From JANRLJ01 sp034437895 (GTDB lineage: Bacteria; Chloroflexota; Anaerolineae; Aggregatilineales; Phototrophicaceae): 7,474 nucleotides of DNA. Every line of letters starts with the position of its first letter. Positions within the stretch are counted from its first letter, which is position 1. This document shows positions 1 to 5,876 of this stretch, piece after piece. The stretch spans positions 1 to 7,474 of the forward strand of contig DAOTTO010000242.1 of NCBI GenBank assembly GCA_034437895.1. The letters are read 5' to 3'. Below the pieces are notes generated by a model. It was not told the origin of the DNA. It searched no databases and saw only the letters and a list, made by a program, of their open reading frames with translations. The position numbers were made by a program, and so were the translations under genes.

Positions 1-217
1 TTCTTTGCTACCTGTTCAAATATTACAAATCGGTAATGACAATTTGGAAATTCAATTTCCCTTCATCCAATCACAGACTTCTATTCAAATTGATGCAAAT
101 GATGGCGTAACATCTTTACTATTTGGCAATAGCAACCTTGCGATCCAATCAAACGATCGAAGTATTGAATATATCTACCAACCATCCGAATTTGTTCGCA
201 TCTTACTAACCCAATAA
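1..217 (+). CDS. 3' end of an unrecognised gene (partial, runs off the left edge)
   Basis: The frame is open from the first bases of the window to a TAA at 215-217, giving about 71 C-terminal residues. The TTG at position 5 need not be the start, because the codon before it (TCT) is also open and no ribosome binding site can be seen. The visible part has alternating polar and hydrophobic residues with many Q, N, I and S (for example LQIGNDNLEIQFPF), which suggests beta strands. No motif, membrane segment or family is recognised. It is AT-rich like the next gene. That gene starts 12 bases after this stop, and its weak AAGG overlaps this stop codon, so the two are probably co-transcribed. Function is unknown. 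Coding status rests on the open frame, the spacing and a composition that matches its neighbour. Confidence 0.5.
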   Translation, partial: SLLPVQILQIGNDNLEIQFPFIQSQTSIQIDANDGVTSLLFGNSNLAIQSNDRSIEYIYQPSEFVRILLTQ

Positions 218-229
218 GGCATATTAACA

Positions 230-1261
230 ATGATTCAAAAAATGATTCGGTGCTTTGTGACGTTATTTATCTTTAATCTATTCTCATTTTCTGCTCATGC
301 TCAGTCTGGTGCAGCAGTTTGGATATGTGTAGTTGTAACGCCAATTGGCGAACAACCTTACGTGCTTGAATTCAGAAATACAAATATTGTTGGCATGATC
401 GTTCCGCAACAATCTACAGTAATTGTTTTCGGTAACGTTGATGTTGCAACTTATGGATATACAACGGATAACTCAAATGGGAACTATATTTTCCCTAGTA
501 CAACACCTAGCCAAACAGGCAACGCCTCGATTCAAAGCAGAGCTTTATTAAGTGAGGAAACTATGGCTGGATGTACTACCCTCACTAGCGAAACTCTTGC
601 AACTCGATCTGTTACGATAAATCCTTTGGATGCCTTTGTAATAACAAGAGTAGGATTTGCCAACTACAATCTGAACAATTTGCTGGGTGTCGTATCCTTC
701 TATTTTGCTCCACCTGCACCTGCATTTCAACTTATTCAAATGAGTGACATTAACTTAAGTGTGCGTTTTATGTCGTTAGTTGAAGAAGTTACAGATTATA
801 CAATAATCGCTAACAAGCCAATTGAAGTATCTAATCTTTTTACAATTGAGGTACCAAGCAATTCAGTTGAAGAAGTCAGATATATACAACCTACATACAT
901 CTATGATTATTTTATATATACGCTTGATGATCTAAACGATGTTGTAACATTAATGAATGACGTGGTTCGAGTATATCCAAATAGTGGTCGGGAAAGTCAG
1001 TACTATCAAGGGGATATCCTAAGCATAGATTTTCTAACGACTAATCCACCCGAACCTCGATTTGAACCCCCATGCAATGCAATAGTTCCTCTAATTGGGG
1101 CTGGTGAGAGTTTCGAATTTCTTGTTCCTGACACAAATCAATTGTCCTATCTTTCAAGCGCAGGTTACGTGGGATTTGATACTATGGGGAATCTACTGGT
1201 TACAGTCGGCGCAGGTAATAGAATTGTTACTAGGCCGTGGCTTGTGAGGTGTCAACCATAA
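230..1261 (+). CDS. Exported protein of unknown function with signal peptide
   Basis: This gene encodes 343 residues with a clear Sec signal peptide. A short basic N-terminus (K4, R7) is followed by a hydrophobic core (F9-F20) and an A-H-A cleavage site at 22-24, so the mature protein should start near Q25. There is no lipobox: C8 lies inside the signal peptide. The mature part has four cysteines (C33, C115, C282, C341), enough for two disulfides, with C33 near its N-terminus and C341 two residues from the end. It is rich in T, N, V, I and aromatic residues with short strand-like stretches, suggesting a beta-rich extracellular protein. No later membrane span or sorting signal is seen, and no domain is recognised. 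A weak AAGG lies 10 bases before the ATG. It is strikingly AT-rich (901-960 has 15 G/C of 60) compared with the dcw genes (5221-5280 has 33 of 60), which suggests acquisition from elsewhere. The gene call is secure; the function is unknown. Confidence 0.75.
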   Translation: MIQKMIRCFVTLFIFNLFSFSAHAQSGAAVWICVVVTPIGEQPYVLEFRNTNIVGMIVPQQSTVIVFGNVDVATYGYTTDNSNGNYIFPSTTPSQTGNASIQSRALLSEETMAGCTTLTSETLATRSVTINPLDAFVITRVGFANYNLNNLLGVVSFYFAPPAPAFQLIQMSDINLSVRFMSLVEEVTDYTIIANKPIEVSNLFTIEVPSNSVEEVRYIQPTYIYDYFIYTLDDLNDVVTLMNDVVRVYPNSGRESQYYQGDILSIDFLTTNPPEPRFEPPCNAIVPLIGAGESFEFLVPDTNQLSYLSSAGYVGFDTMGNLLVTVGAGNRIVTRPWLVRCQP

Positions 1262-1262
1262 A

Positions 1263-1328
1263 ACATCTAACGCCACGTATGCGCCCGAAGCGACGGCATT
1301 CCAAATCACGGCGACGTTGAATCCATAG
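1263..1328 (+). pseudogene. Possible C-terminal remnant of a broken gene
   Basis: After the AT-rich block, the + strand frame ending in TAG at 1326-1328 reads NATYAPEATAFQITATLNP from 1269. This looks like an ordinary protein C-terminus. Most codons end in G or C, and 1269-1320 has 31 G/C of 52, like the dcw genes and unlike the preceding 1.26 kb. The frame has no start: it is closed upstream by a TGA at 1245-1247, inside the previous gene. A terminator-like hairpin follows 22 bases later, as expected after a real gene. The simplest reading is the 3' stub of a host gene cut off when the AT-rich segment arrived or after a deletion. The fragment is very short, so chance is possible. Confidence 0.35.
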
Positions 1329-1345
1329 TAAAATCATCTCAAAAT
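1317..1345 (+). promoter_or_regulatory. Weak candidate promoter upstream of the Uma2 gene
   Basis: TTGAAT (1317-1322) and CAAAAT (1340-1345) are separated by 17 bases and each matches 4 of 6 positions of the sigma-70 consensus. If used, transcription would start just before the hairpin at 1351-1372, placing that hairpin in the 5' leader of the Uma2 gene. It overlaps the possible gene remnant. Evidence is weak. Confidence 0.2.
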
Positions 1346-1350
1346 AGAAC

Positions 1351-1372
1351 AGGGCGCATTCCGGTGCGCCCT
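1351..1372 (+). terminator. Hairpin resembling an intrinsic terminator
   Basis: AGGGCGCA (1351-1358) and TGCGCCCT (1365-1372) form a perfect 8-bp GC-rich stem with a 6-base TTCCGG loop, followed by TTAAATAA. The T run is short, so this is a modest terminator. It lies 22 bases after the stop of the putative gene remnant and 23 bases before the Uma2 ATG. It therefore probably ends transcription coming from the left; alternatively it could be a structure in the Uma2 leader. Confidence 0.55.
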
Positions 1373-1395
1373 TTAAATAAGTTGGAGATTTCCCC

Positions 1396-1971
1396 ATGAG
1401 CGACGTACAAGAAAAAGTGCTGTTGACGGGTGAGGATGTGCTGCGGATGCGGGAGGAACTTACATCTGGTATGGAATTGATCGAAGGGGTACTCGTGCCG
1501 CGTGGATGGGGAGAAAACGCTGTGCCGACTGGATTACGACACGCTAAAGTTGAAAGCAAATTTGCGCGGTTGCTAGGTAACTTTGTCGAGCCGAATAATT
1601 TGGGTGAAATTTTCACGGGCGAACCCGGTTTTTATACACGGGGAGACACCAAAACATTTCGTGCGCCGGATGTGGCTTATATCTCTTATGAACGGCTGCC
1701 CAAAGGGGCTGAGGAAGAAGGTTTTTCGTCCATTCCACCCGACCTTATTGTCGAAGTCATTTCACCCGGCAATACGGCGACGGATATGGAAGTGAAAATC
1801 CGGGAATGGTTTACTTTTGGGGTGCGCTTAGTCTGGGTGGCGTATCCGTCCGTGCGCCGTGTTTATATTTTTACTGCGCCCGATCAATTGAAAATCCTCG
1901 AAGTTGGGGATGCGATTGACGGCGGCGATGTGCTGCCGGGCTTTAGCGCACAGGTCGGCGATTTCTTCTAA
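1396..1971 (+). CDS. Uma2 (DUF820) family PD-(D/E)XK nuclease-like protein
   Basis: This gene encodes 191 residues, the usual length for Uma2-family proteins, which have a restriction-endonuclease-like fold. The N-terminus has the family's helix plus E-L-I-E-G strand (27-31), with E30 as a probable active-site acid. H49 lies in the following helix. RAPDVAYIS (89-97) carries D92, DLIVEVISPG (116-125) carries E120, and K134 follows in the helix DMEVKIREWF (130-139). D92, E120 and K134 fit the PD-(D/E)XK metal-binding core. GVRLVWVAYP and the R-R-V-Y-I-F strand complete the typical C-terminal half. GGAG at 1384-1387, 8 bases before the ATG, supports the start. The gene stands alone with its own hairpin upstream. 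The family is widespread in Chloroflexota and Cyanobacteria, often in many copies per genome. Biological roles are mostly unproven, and this copy has no methylase or transposase partner in the window. The family call is firm; actual nuclease activity is inferred. Confidence 0.88.
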   Translation: MSDVQEKVLLTGEDVLRMREELTSGMELIEGVLVPRGWGENAVPTGLRHAKVESKFARLLGNFVEPNNLGEIFTGEPGFYTRGDTKTFRAPDVAYISYERLPKGAEEEGFSSIPPDLIVEVISPGNTATDMEVKIREWFTFGVRLVWVAYPSVRRVYIFTAPDQLKILEVGDAIDGGDVLPGFSAQVGDFF

Positions 1972-1977
1972 ACATCC

Positions 1978-2014
1978 CTTTGCGACTCTTGGCGTTCTTC
2001 GCGTCTTTGCGTTT
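1978..2014. repeat. Degenerate tandem repeat, unit CTTNGCGTT
   Basis: Four copies of CTTNGCG start at 1978, 1988, 1997 and 2005, reading CTTTGCGAC, CTTGGCGTT, CTTCGCGT and CTTTGCGTT. The spacing is 10, 9 and 8 bases. They lie directly after the Uma2 stop codon. Similar cgcaaagacgc-type strings are, from memory, a common dispersed intergenic element in Chloroflexota and Cyanobacteria. Its function is unknown. Confidence 0.55.
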
Positions 2015-2051
2015 AATGACTTCTTTTTTGTTAAACTTCATCGGTCAAATG

Positions 2052-2086
2052 TGGGATTCTCGCCCGTCCTGTGGGATAACGTGGTA
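2052..2086 (+). promoter_or_regulatory. Predicted MraZ operator (TGGGN boxes)
   Basis: TGGGA occurs at 2052-2056 and 2072-2076, and a degenerate TGGTA at 2082-2086. All three are in register on a 10-base grid; the 2062 position of the grid does not match. MraZ of E. coli is known to bind direct TGGGN repeats separated by 5 bases (10-base period) upstream of its own gene and to repress the dcw cluster. The last box overlaps the -10 element, so binding would block RNA polymerase. This is a prediction from sequence and position. Confidence 0.6.
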
Positions 2087-2090
2087 TAAT
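2082..2090 (+). promoter_or_regulatory. Extended -10 promoter of the mraZ operon
   Basis: TGGTATAAT is an exact match to the extended -10 consensus TGnTATAAT. No convincing -35 hexamer exists 16-18 bases upstream (2061-2068 is CGCCCGTC), which fits an extended -10 promoter. The expected transcription start is near 2097, giving a leader of about 34 bases before the mraZ ATG. A small inverted repeat, CATCG-TCGGG-CGATG (2097-2111), would lie at the very 5' end of the transcript. Confidence 0.7.
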
Positions 2091-2130
2091 CGCTTGCATC
2101 GTCGGGCGATGTGAGCGCGGGGTAACACGC

Positions 2131-2559
2131 ATGTTCTGGGGCGAGTTCTCTCACCAATTGGATAAAAAAGGCCGTTTGATTATCCCTGCGCGTTATCGTC
2201 CTCAGCTTGCGACGGGAGCCGTCCTCACACGCGGCCTTGACCATAATCTCGTGATTTATCCCCAAGAAGCATGGCGCGGTATCTCCGAACAGATCAATCA
2301 AATGCCAATGACACAGCCGAGCGGACGAGCGTTACGGCGGCTCTTGTTTTCCGGCGCTGTCGAATTATCATTAGATCGGCAGGGGCGCGTTTCTATCCCG
2401 CCCTATCTGCGCGATTATGCCTCGCTTGATGGGGAAGCCTTGCTCGTCGGCATGGAGACATTTATCGAAATTTGGCAGCCCACTAATTGGCGGTTGGCGC
2501 TGGATGACCTCTCAAATACCCTCGCGGGTGCAGAAATGGTCTTGAAGATTGGCTTGTGA
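2131..2559 (+). CDS. mraZ: Transcriptional regulator MraZ
   Basis: MraZ is a DNA-binding regulator at the head of dcw clusters; it forms ring-shaped oligomers and represses its own operon. The protein has 142 residues, a normal length. It shows the two tandem SpoVT/AbrB-type half-domains: the first has D-K-K-G-R at 11-15 followed by LIIPARYR, and the second has D-R-Q-G-R at 82-86 followed by VSIPPYLR. The MFWGEF start is also typical and fixes the initiation codon. A weak GGGG (2119-2122) lies 8 bases upstream. TGGGN boxes within its promoter are consistent with autoregulation. The rsmH start follows 7 bases after the stop, so the two are surely co-transcribed. Nothing is missing. The identification rests on motifs and on the mraZ-rsmH order, which is widely conserved in bacteria. 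Confidence 0.95.
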   Translation: MFWGEFSHQLDKKGRLIIPARYRPQLATGAVLTRGLDHNLVIYPQEAWRGISEQINQMPMTQPSGRALRRLLFSGAVELSLDRQGRVSIPPYLRDYASLDGEALLVGMETFIEIWQPTNWRLALDDLSNTLAGAEMVLKIGL

Positions 2560-2566
2560 TTGACCT

Positions 2567-3508
2567 ATGACCGAAACACCCCTTATACAGCATATCCCTG
2601 TCCTATTGGACGCTGTGTTAACAGGGCTTTGCCCACCCTATGCTCCGCCAGCGCGGGTTATTGATGGTACACTCGGCGCAGGTGGGCATACACGCGCTTT
2701 GTTAGAAGCAGGTGCGCGTGAAGTCCTCGGCTTTGATTTGGATCCCGCCGCGCTGGAAATCGCCCGACAGACGCTTCTGCCGTATGGTGACAGGGCGCAT
2801 CTCGTCCATGCCAGCTACACGCAGATGAAAGAGGAAGCCGCACGGCACGGTTGGGACAATGTGGATGCTATTTTGCTGGATGTGGGCGTATCATCCATGC
2901 AGCTTGATCGCCCGGAACGCGGTTTTTCCTTTATGCGCGATGGCGCTTTAGATATGCGTTTCGACCCATCCGGGAATAATCCATCTGCGGCTGAAGTGGT
3001 GAACCTTTGGAGTGAATCTGACCTTGCTGATATTTTTTTTACGTATGGCGAAGAACGCAACAGCCGCCGTTTAGCCCGTGCGATTGTCAAAAATCGGCCT
3101 TATCAGACGACGACACAGCTTGCCGCCGTTATTGAGCAAAATGCCCCCCGCGAAAAACGCCGCGACGGCAAACGGATTCATCCCGCCACACGGATTTTTC
3201 AAGCGCTGCGAATTGTAGTGAATGATGAATTAGGGATGATTGAGCGCGTTTTGCCAAGTGCGATAGAATTACTCAAACCGGGTGGACGATTGGCGGTCAT
3301 CAGTTTTCATAGTCTGGAAGATCGGATCGTCAAGCAGGCTTTTAAAGAGGCCAGCGAGGAGATTATCTCGCCGCCGGGGATGCAGCTCACAGAAAAAAGG
3401 GCGATTGTGCGGCAGATTACACGCAAGCCGATTGAAGCGACAGATGCCGAAATCGTGCAAAATCCGCGCAGCCGGAGCGCAAAATTGAGGATAGTGGAGA
3501 AACTATAA
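2567..3508 (+). CDS. rsmH: 16S rRNA (cytosine(1402)-N(4))-methyltransferase RsmH
   Basis: RsmH (MraW) is a cytoplasmic SAM-dependent enzyme that N4-methylates C1402 in the decoding centre of 16S rRNA. At 313 residues it is full length. HIPVLLDAVL (9-18) is the typical N-terminus. DGTLGAGGHT (33-42) is the SAM-binding glycine loop, and D57/D59 end the next strand where the ribose is bound. LLDVGVSSMQLD (103-114), ERGFSF (117-122) and DMRFD (129-133) are family signatures. IHPATRIFQALRIVVNDEL (204-222) and RLAVISFHSLEDRIVK (241-256) form the conserved C-terminal half. The helical insert lies between the SAM domain halves. No good Shine-Dalgarno precedes the ATG, so translation is probably coupled to mraZ. 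The ftsL-like gene starts 3 bases after the stop. A T8 run at 3033-3040 is read in frame and does not break the gene. Confidence 0.96.
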   Translation: MTETPLIQHIPVLLDAVLTGLCPPYAPPARVIDGTLGAGGHTRALLEAGAREVLGFDLDPAALEIARQTLLPYGDRAHLVHASYTQMKEEAARHGWDNVDAILLDVGVSSMQLDRPERGFSFMRDGALDMRFDPSGNNPSAAEVVNLWSESDLADIFFTYGEERNSRRLARAIVKNRPYQTTTQLAAVIEQNAPREKRRDGKRIHPATRIFQALRIVVNDELGMIERVLPSAIELLKPGGRLAVISFHSLEDRIVKQAFKEASEEIISPPGMQLTEKRAIVRQITRKPIEATDAEIVQNPRSRSAKLRIVEKL

Positions 3509-3511
3509 GCT

Positions 3512-3973
3512 ATGGCGAAATCACAAGGCTGGTTTGAACATGCTATGCGTAGAACAGGATGGCGACCTGAACGGCAGGTTGTGGCGCTGGCAACGCTGGG
3601 CTTTTTTCTCGCGCTGATTCTAGGCGCATTATATCTTTCGCAGGTGGCACGAGAAGCGACAATCAATCGCCGCTTAAGTGAATTGATCGCCCAACGCGAC
3701 CAACTAGAACGGAATAATGAGCAGCTTCGGGCGGAAATCGGGACATTGAAAGCTGTGCCGCGTTTGATTCAACGTGCCAGCGAACTCGGCTTTTCCAGCG
3801 CAGGCAGCGCTAATATCGAATATCTGACGGTACAGGGTTATAATCCTGCACGAGGCAATACGGTTGCGCCGATTGAAGCGCAAGAGAATGACTTGGTTTC
3901 GGAATATGATGAGACGTTTACAGGTTGGCTTTCGGAACGCTGGGATGCAATGCGTCAGTCACTTGGTTGGTAG
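3512..3973 (+). CDS. ftsL: FtsL/DivIC-like septum formation protein
   Basis: This is a 153-residue bitopic membrane protein in the place where dcw clusters carry ftsL. A basic cytoplasmic N-terminus (R13, R14, R18, R21) precedes one transmembrane helix at about 23-44. A coiled coil at about 50-81 follows, with hydrophobic residues in heptad spacing (L55, L58, L65, L72, I76, L79) and N69 at a core position. RLIQRASELGF (84-94) resembles the conserved end of the FtsL/DivIC domain. The remaining roughly 60 residues are acidic and probably flexible, ending in a tryptophan-rich amphipathic segment. FtsL-type proteins form a complex with FtsB/DivIC and FtsQ/DivIB that activates FtsWI at the septum. 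Primary sequence is poorly conserved in this family, so the name rests on topology and gene order. GGAGA at 3496-3500, inside the end of rsmH, is 11 bases before the ATG. Confidence 0.8.
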   Translation: MAKSQGWFEHAMRRTGWRPERQVVALATLGFFLALILGALYLSQVAREATINRRLSELIAQRDQLERNNEQLRAEIGTLKAVPRLIQRASELGFSSAGSANIEYLTVQGYNPARGNTVAPIEAQENDLVSEYDETFTGWLSERWDAMRQSLGW

Positions 3974-3990
3974 AGGAGATTGATAAATAG

Positions 3991-5781
3991 ATGGCTGCTC
4001 AAAACCAACAACTCCCCCCCGGTGGGTCTATTCAACAGGATATGCTCAGACGACGGCTACCTGTGGTGATCGCGGTGATGTTTATCGCGTGTTTGGTGCT
4101 GTTATTTCGGGTGATCTCGTTCCAATTCCCACAAGACCCGCGTGTACTACGTGAACTCGCTGCGCTGCGGGATGCAGGTTATGGACGAACTGAGCGTGTC
4201 GAGGCGGCGCGAGGCACAATTTATGACCGTGACGGCGAACCTTTAGCCGTCAATACGCGGCGCTATCGGGTTGGCATTAGCCCGAATCTTGTTTCCGATC
4301 CGGCGCGTACCGCCACGCAACTTGCGGCTATTCTCAATCGTGATGAGTTGGAGATGCTGCAAATCGTCAACAGCGACTCGCAGTATGTGTGGTTGGCGAA
4401 TGTCGATCCCGAAACATGGCAGCAAATCAATGACCTCGATTTGGGGTTGGTTATTCAGGTGGAGCGTATTCAAGAGCGCTTGTATCCACAAGGGGCGCTG
4501 GCAGCGCAAGTCCTCGGTTTTGTGGCAGGCGATGGTGAAGATTTTCGTGGCTACAACGGTGTCGAAGGATATTATGAGAGCGAGCTTGCTGGACGTGTCC
4601 GCACCCAGGAAGTGAGCAACATTCCCTTTGGGTTGCCTAATGATCCAACAGCAATTGGTGAAGGTGCGAGCCTCGTTTTGACGCTTGATCGCGATGTGCA
4701 GTTTTTGGTAGAAACGCAGTTGCAAGCGGCGATTGCCAGCACTGGCGCGAAAAGTGGCACGATTATTGTGATGGATCCGCGCACAGGCGATATCCTAGGC
4801 ATGGCAAGCTGGCCTACCTTTGACCCCAATGCGATTCAAGACGTGACCAACGCCCAACTGCTCACGAATCCGGGCATTGATGATGTCTATGAACCGGGGT
4901 CAGTTTTCAAAATTATCACAGTTGCCTCTGCGTTGGAAACAGGGACGATCACCCGCGATTGGACATATTACGATAACGGCATCATCCAAATTGGCGGCGT
5001 ATCTATTCAGAATTGGGATCGTGCCGCATACGGCCTCACCGATACCACGAACTTACTTGTGAACTCGCTCAACGTCGGCGCGGCGACCCTCAGCCAGACA
5101 ATGGGTACGGAGCGCTTTTATAATATGCTGCGTGCCTTTAATTTTGGTGCGCCCGATCGGGTTGATCTGCCCGGCGAAGAATCCGGTCTGTTGTACATTC
5201 CCGGTGACGAATTTTGGAGCGAGAGCAATCTCGGCACGAATAGCTTCGGGCAAGGGATTTCCGTTACGCCGCTGCAAATGCTCACCGCGACCAATGCCAT
5301 TGCTAATGATGGGCGCATGATGCAGCCTCGTATAGTTTGCCAAATTGTGAACGGCGACATCGTGGAAACACCGCGCCCGACTCAATTAGGACATCCAATT
5401 TCGGTTGAAACCGCCAACATCGTGACGGAGATGATGGTCGCCGCTGTACGGGATGGGTTGGATGAAGGCGCACAACTGCCGGGATATACCGTTGCCGGCA
5501 AAACGGGGACGGCGGAAATTCCGGGACCTTTAGGTTATCGCGGCGATGCGTGGATTATGACATTTGTGGGCTTTTTCCCGGCGTATAATCCCCAAGTGAG
5601 TATTCTCATTAAGCTCGATGAACCGACCAGCGCGCGTTGGGCGAGTCAAGTTGCTGCGCCAGTGTTCCGTCAACTAGCAGAGCGCTTGGTGATTATGCTG
5701 GAAATCCCTAACGATCAAATTCGCTTCGCACTCGTGGCGGAAGGCGGTAATGCCGATCTTCCGGGCTGTACGCAGCGATAA
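3991..5781 (+). CDS. ftsI: Class B penicillin-binding protein FtsI (septal peptidoglycan transpeptidase)
   Basis: This 596-residue protein cross-links septal peptidoglycan with FtsW. A short cytoplasmic N-terminus with R20-R22 is followed by one transmembrane helix (about 23-44). The dimerisation/pedestal domain opens with RGTIYDRDG (74-82). The transpeptidase domain has all three active-site motifs: S304-V-F-K307 with the acylated serine, S359-L-N361, and K504-T-G506. The protein ends soon after the catalytic domain and has no PASTA domains, unlike SpoVD. GAGGAG (3973-3978) overlaps the previous stop and lies 12 bases from the ATG, slightly far. The in-frame ATG at 4042 is worse, because its AGGA ends only one base upstream. 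The residues after the TM helix fit the family from this start. A C7 run (4014-4020) is read in frame. The next gene is mraY after 95 bases, not the common murE. Confidence 0.95.
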   Translation: MAAQNQQLPPGGSIQQDMLRRRLPVVIAVMFIACLVLLFRVISFQFPQDPRVLRELAALRDAGYGRTERVEAARGTIYDRDGEPLAVNTRRYRVGISPNLVSDPARTATQLAAILNRDELEMLQIVNSDSQYVWLANVDPETWQQINDLDLGLVIQVERIQERLYPQGALAAQVLGFVAGDGEDFRGYNGVEGYYESELAGRVRTQEVSNIPFGLPNDPTAIGEGASLVLTLDRDVQFLVETQLQAAIASTGAKSGTIIVMDPRTGDILGMASWPTFDPNAIQDVTNAQLLTNPGIDDVYEPGSVFKIITVASALETGTITRDWTYYDNGIIQIGGVSIQNWDRAAYGLTDTTNLLVNSLNVGAATLSQTMGTERFYNMLRAFNFGAPDRVDLPGEESGLLYIPGDEFWSESNLGTNSFGQGISVTPLQMLTATNAIANDGRMMQPRIVCQIVNGDIVETPRPTQLGHPISVETANIVTEMMVAAVRDGLDEGAQLPGYTVAGKTGTAEIPGPLGYRGDAWIMTFVGFFPAYNPQVSILIKLDEPTSARWASQVAAPVFRQLAERLVIMLEIPNDQIRFALVAEGGNADLPGCTQR

Positions 5782-5797
5782 GCATTTTGAACGACAG

Positions 5798-5842
5798 AAG
5801 CGCGGAAGATAAAGAGATAAAAGTCTACCAATCCGCGCTTTT
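5798..5842 (+). terminator. Inverted repeat with T run between ftsI and mraY
   Basis: AAGCGCGGA (5798-5806) and TCCGCGCTT (5832-5840) form a perfect 9-bp GC-rich stem around a 25-base purine-rich loop. The right arm runs into TTTT (5839-5842). It lies 17 bases after the ftsI stop and 35 bases before mraY. It could be an intrinsic terminator or partial attenuator that lowers mraY expression, or a scar of a small repeat. The large loop makes it weaker than a classic terminator. Confidence 0.45.
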
Positions 5843-5876
5843 GCTAAAACTAGTCACTGAAAACTGAGGATTACTT

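Noticed and set aside
1262..1395. RNA gene in the spacer before the Uma2 gene
   Set aside because: No cloverleaf or known RNA pattern is visible. The only structure is the 8-bp hairpin, which is better read as a terminator.
1230..1616. 128-codon open frame on the - strand overlapping the Uma2 start
   Set aside because: It lies opposite the well-supported Uma2 gene and crosses the hairpin and the composition edge, with no recognised motif or binding site. It is a shadow frame.
1978..2014. CTTNGCG repeats as a CRISPR array
   Set aside because: Units are 8-10 bases, degenerate and directly adjacent, with no spacers and no cas genes.
2011..2036. GTTTAA/TTAAAC inverted repeat with a T6 run after the Uma2 gene as a terminator
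   Set aside because: The 6-bp stem is almost all A-T and the T run lies in the loop, not after the stem, so it would not act as an intrinsic terminator.
3033..3040. T8 run in rsmH as a possible phase-variation or frameshift site
   Set aside because: The frame reads D-I-F-F-T through it with family motifs on both sides, and switching an rRNA methyltransferase in this way has no support. At most it is a sequencing-error spot.
4014..4020. C7 run near the ftsI start as a switch
   Set aside because: ftsI is normally essential, the run is in frame and short, and no alternative frame product makes sense.
4243..4725. 160-codon open frame on the - strand inside ftsI
   Set aside because: It is fully opposite ftsI, whose motifs are intact, and resembles no protein. 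It is a chance frame.
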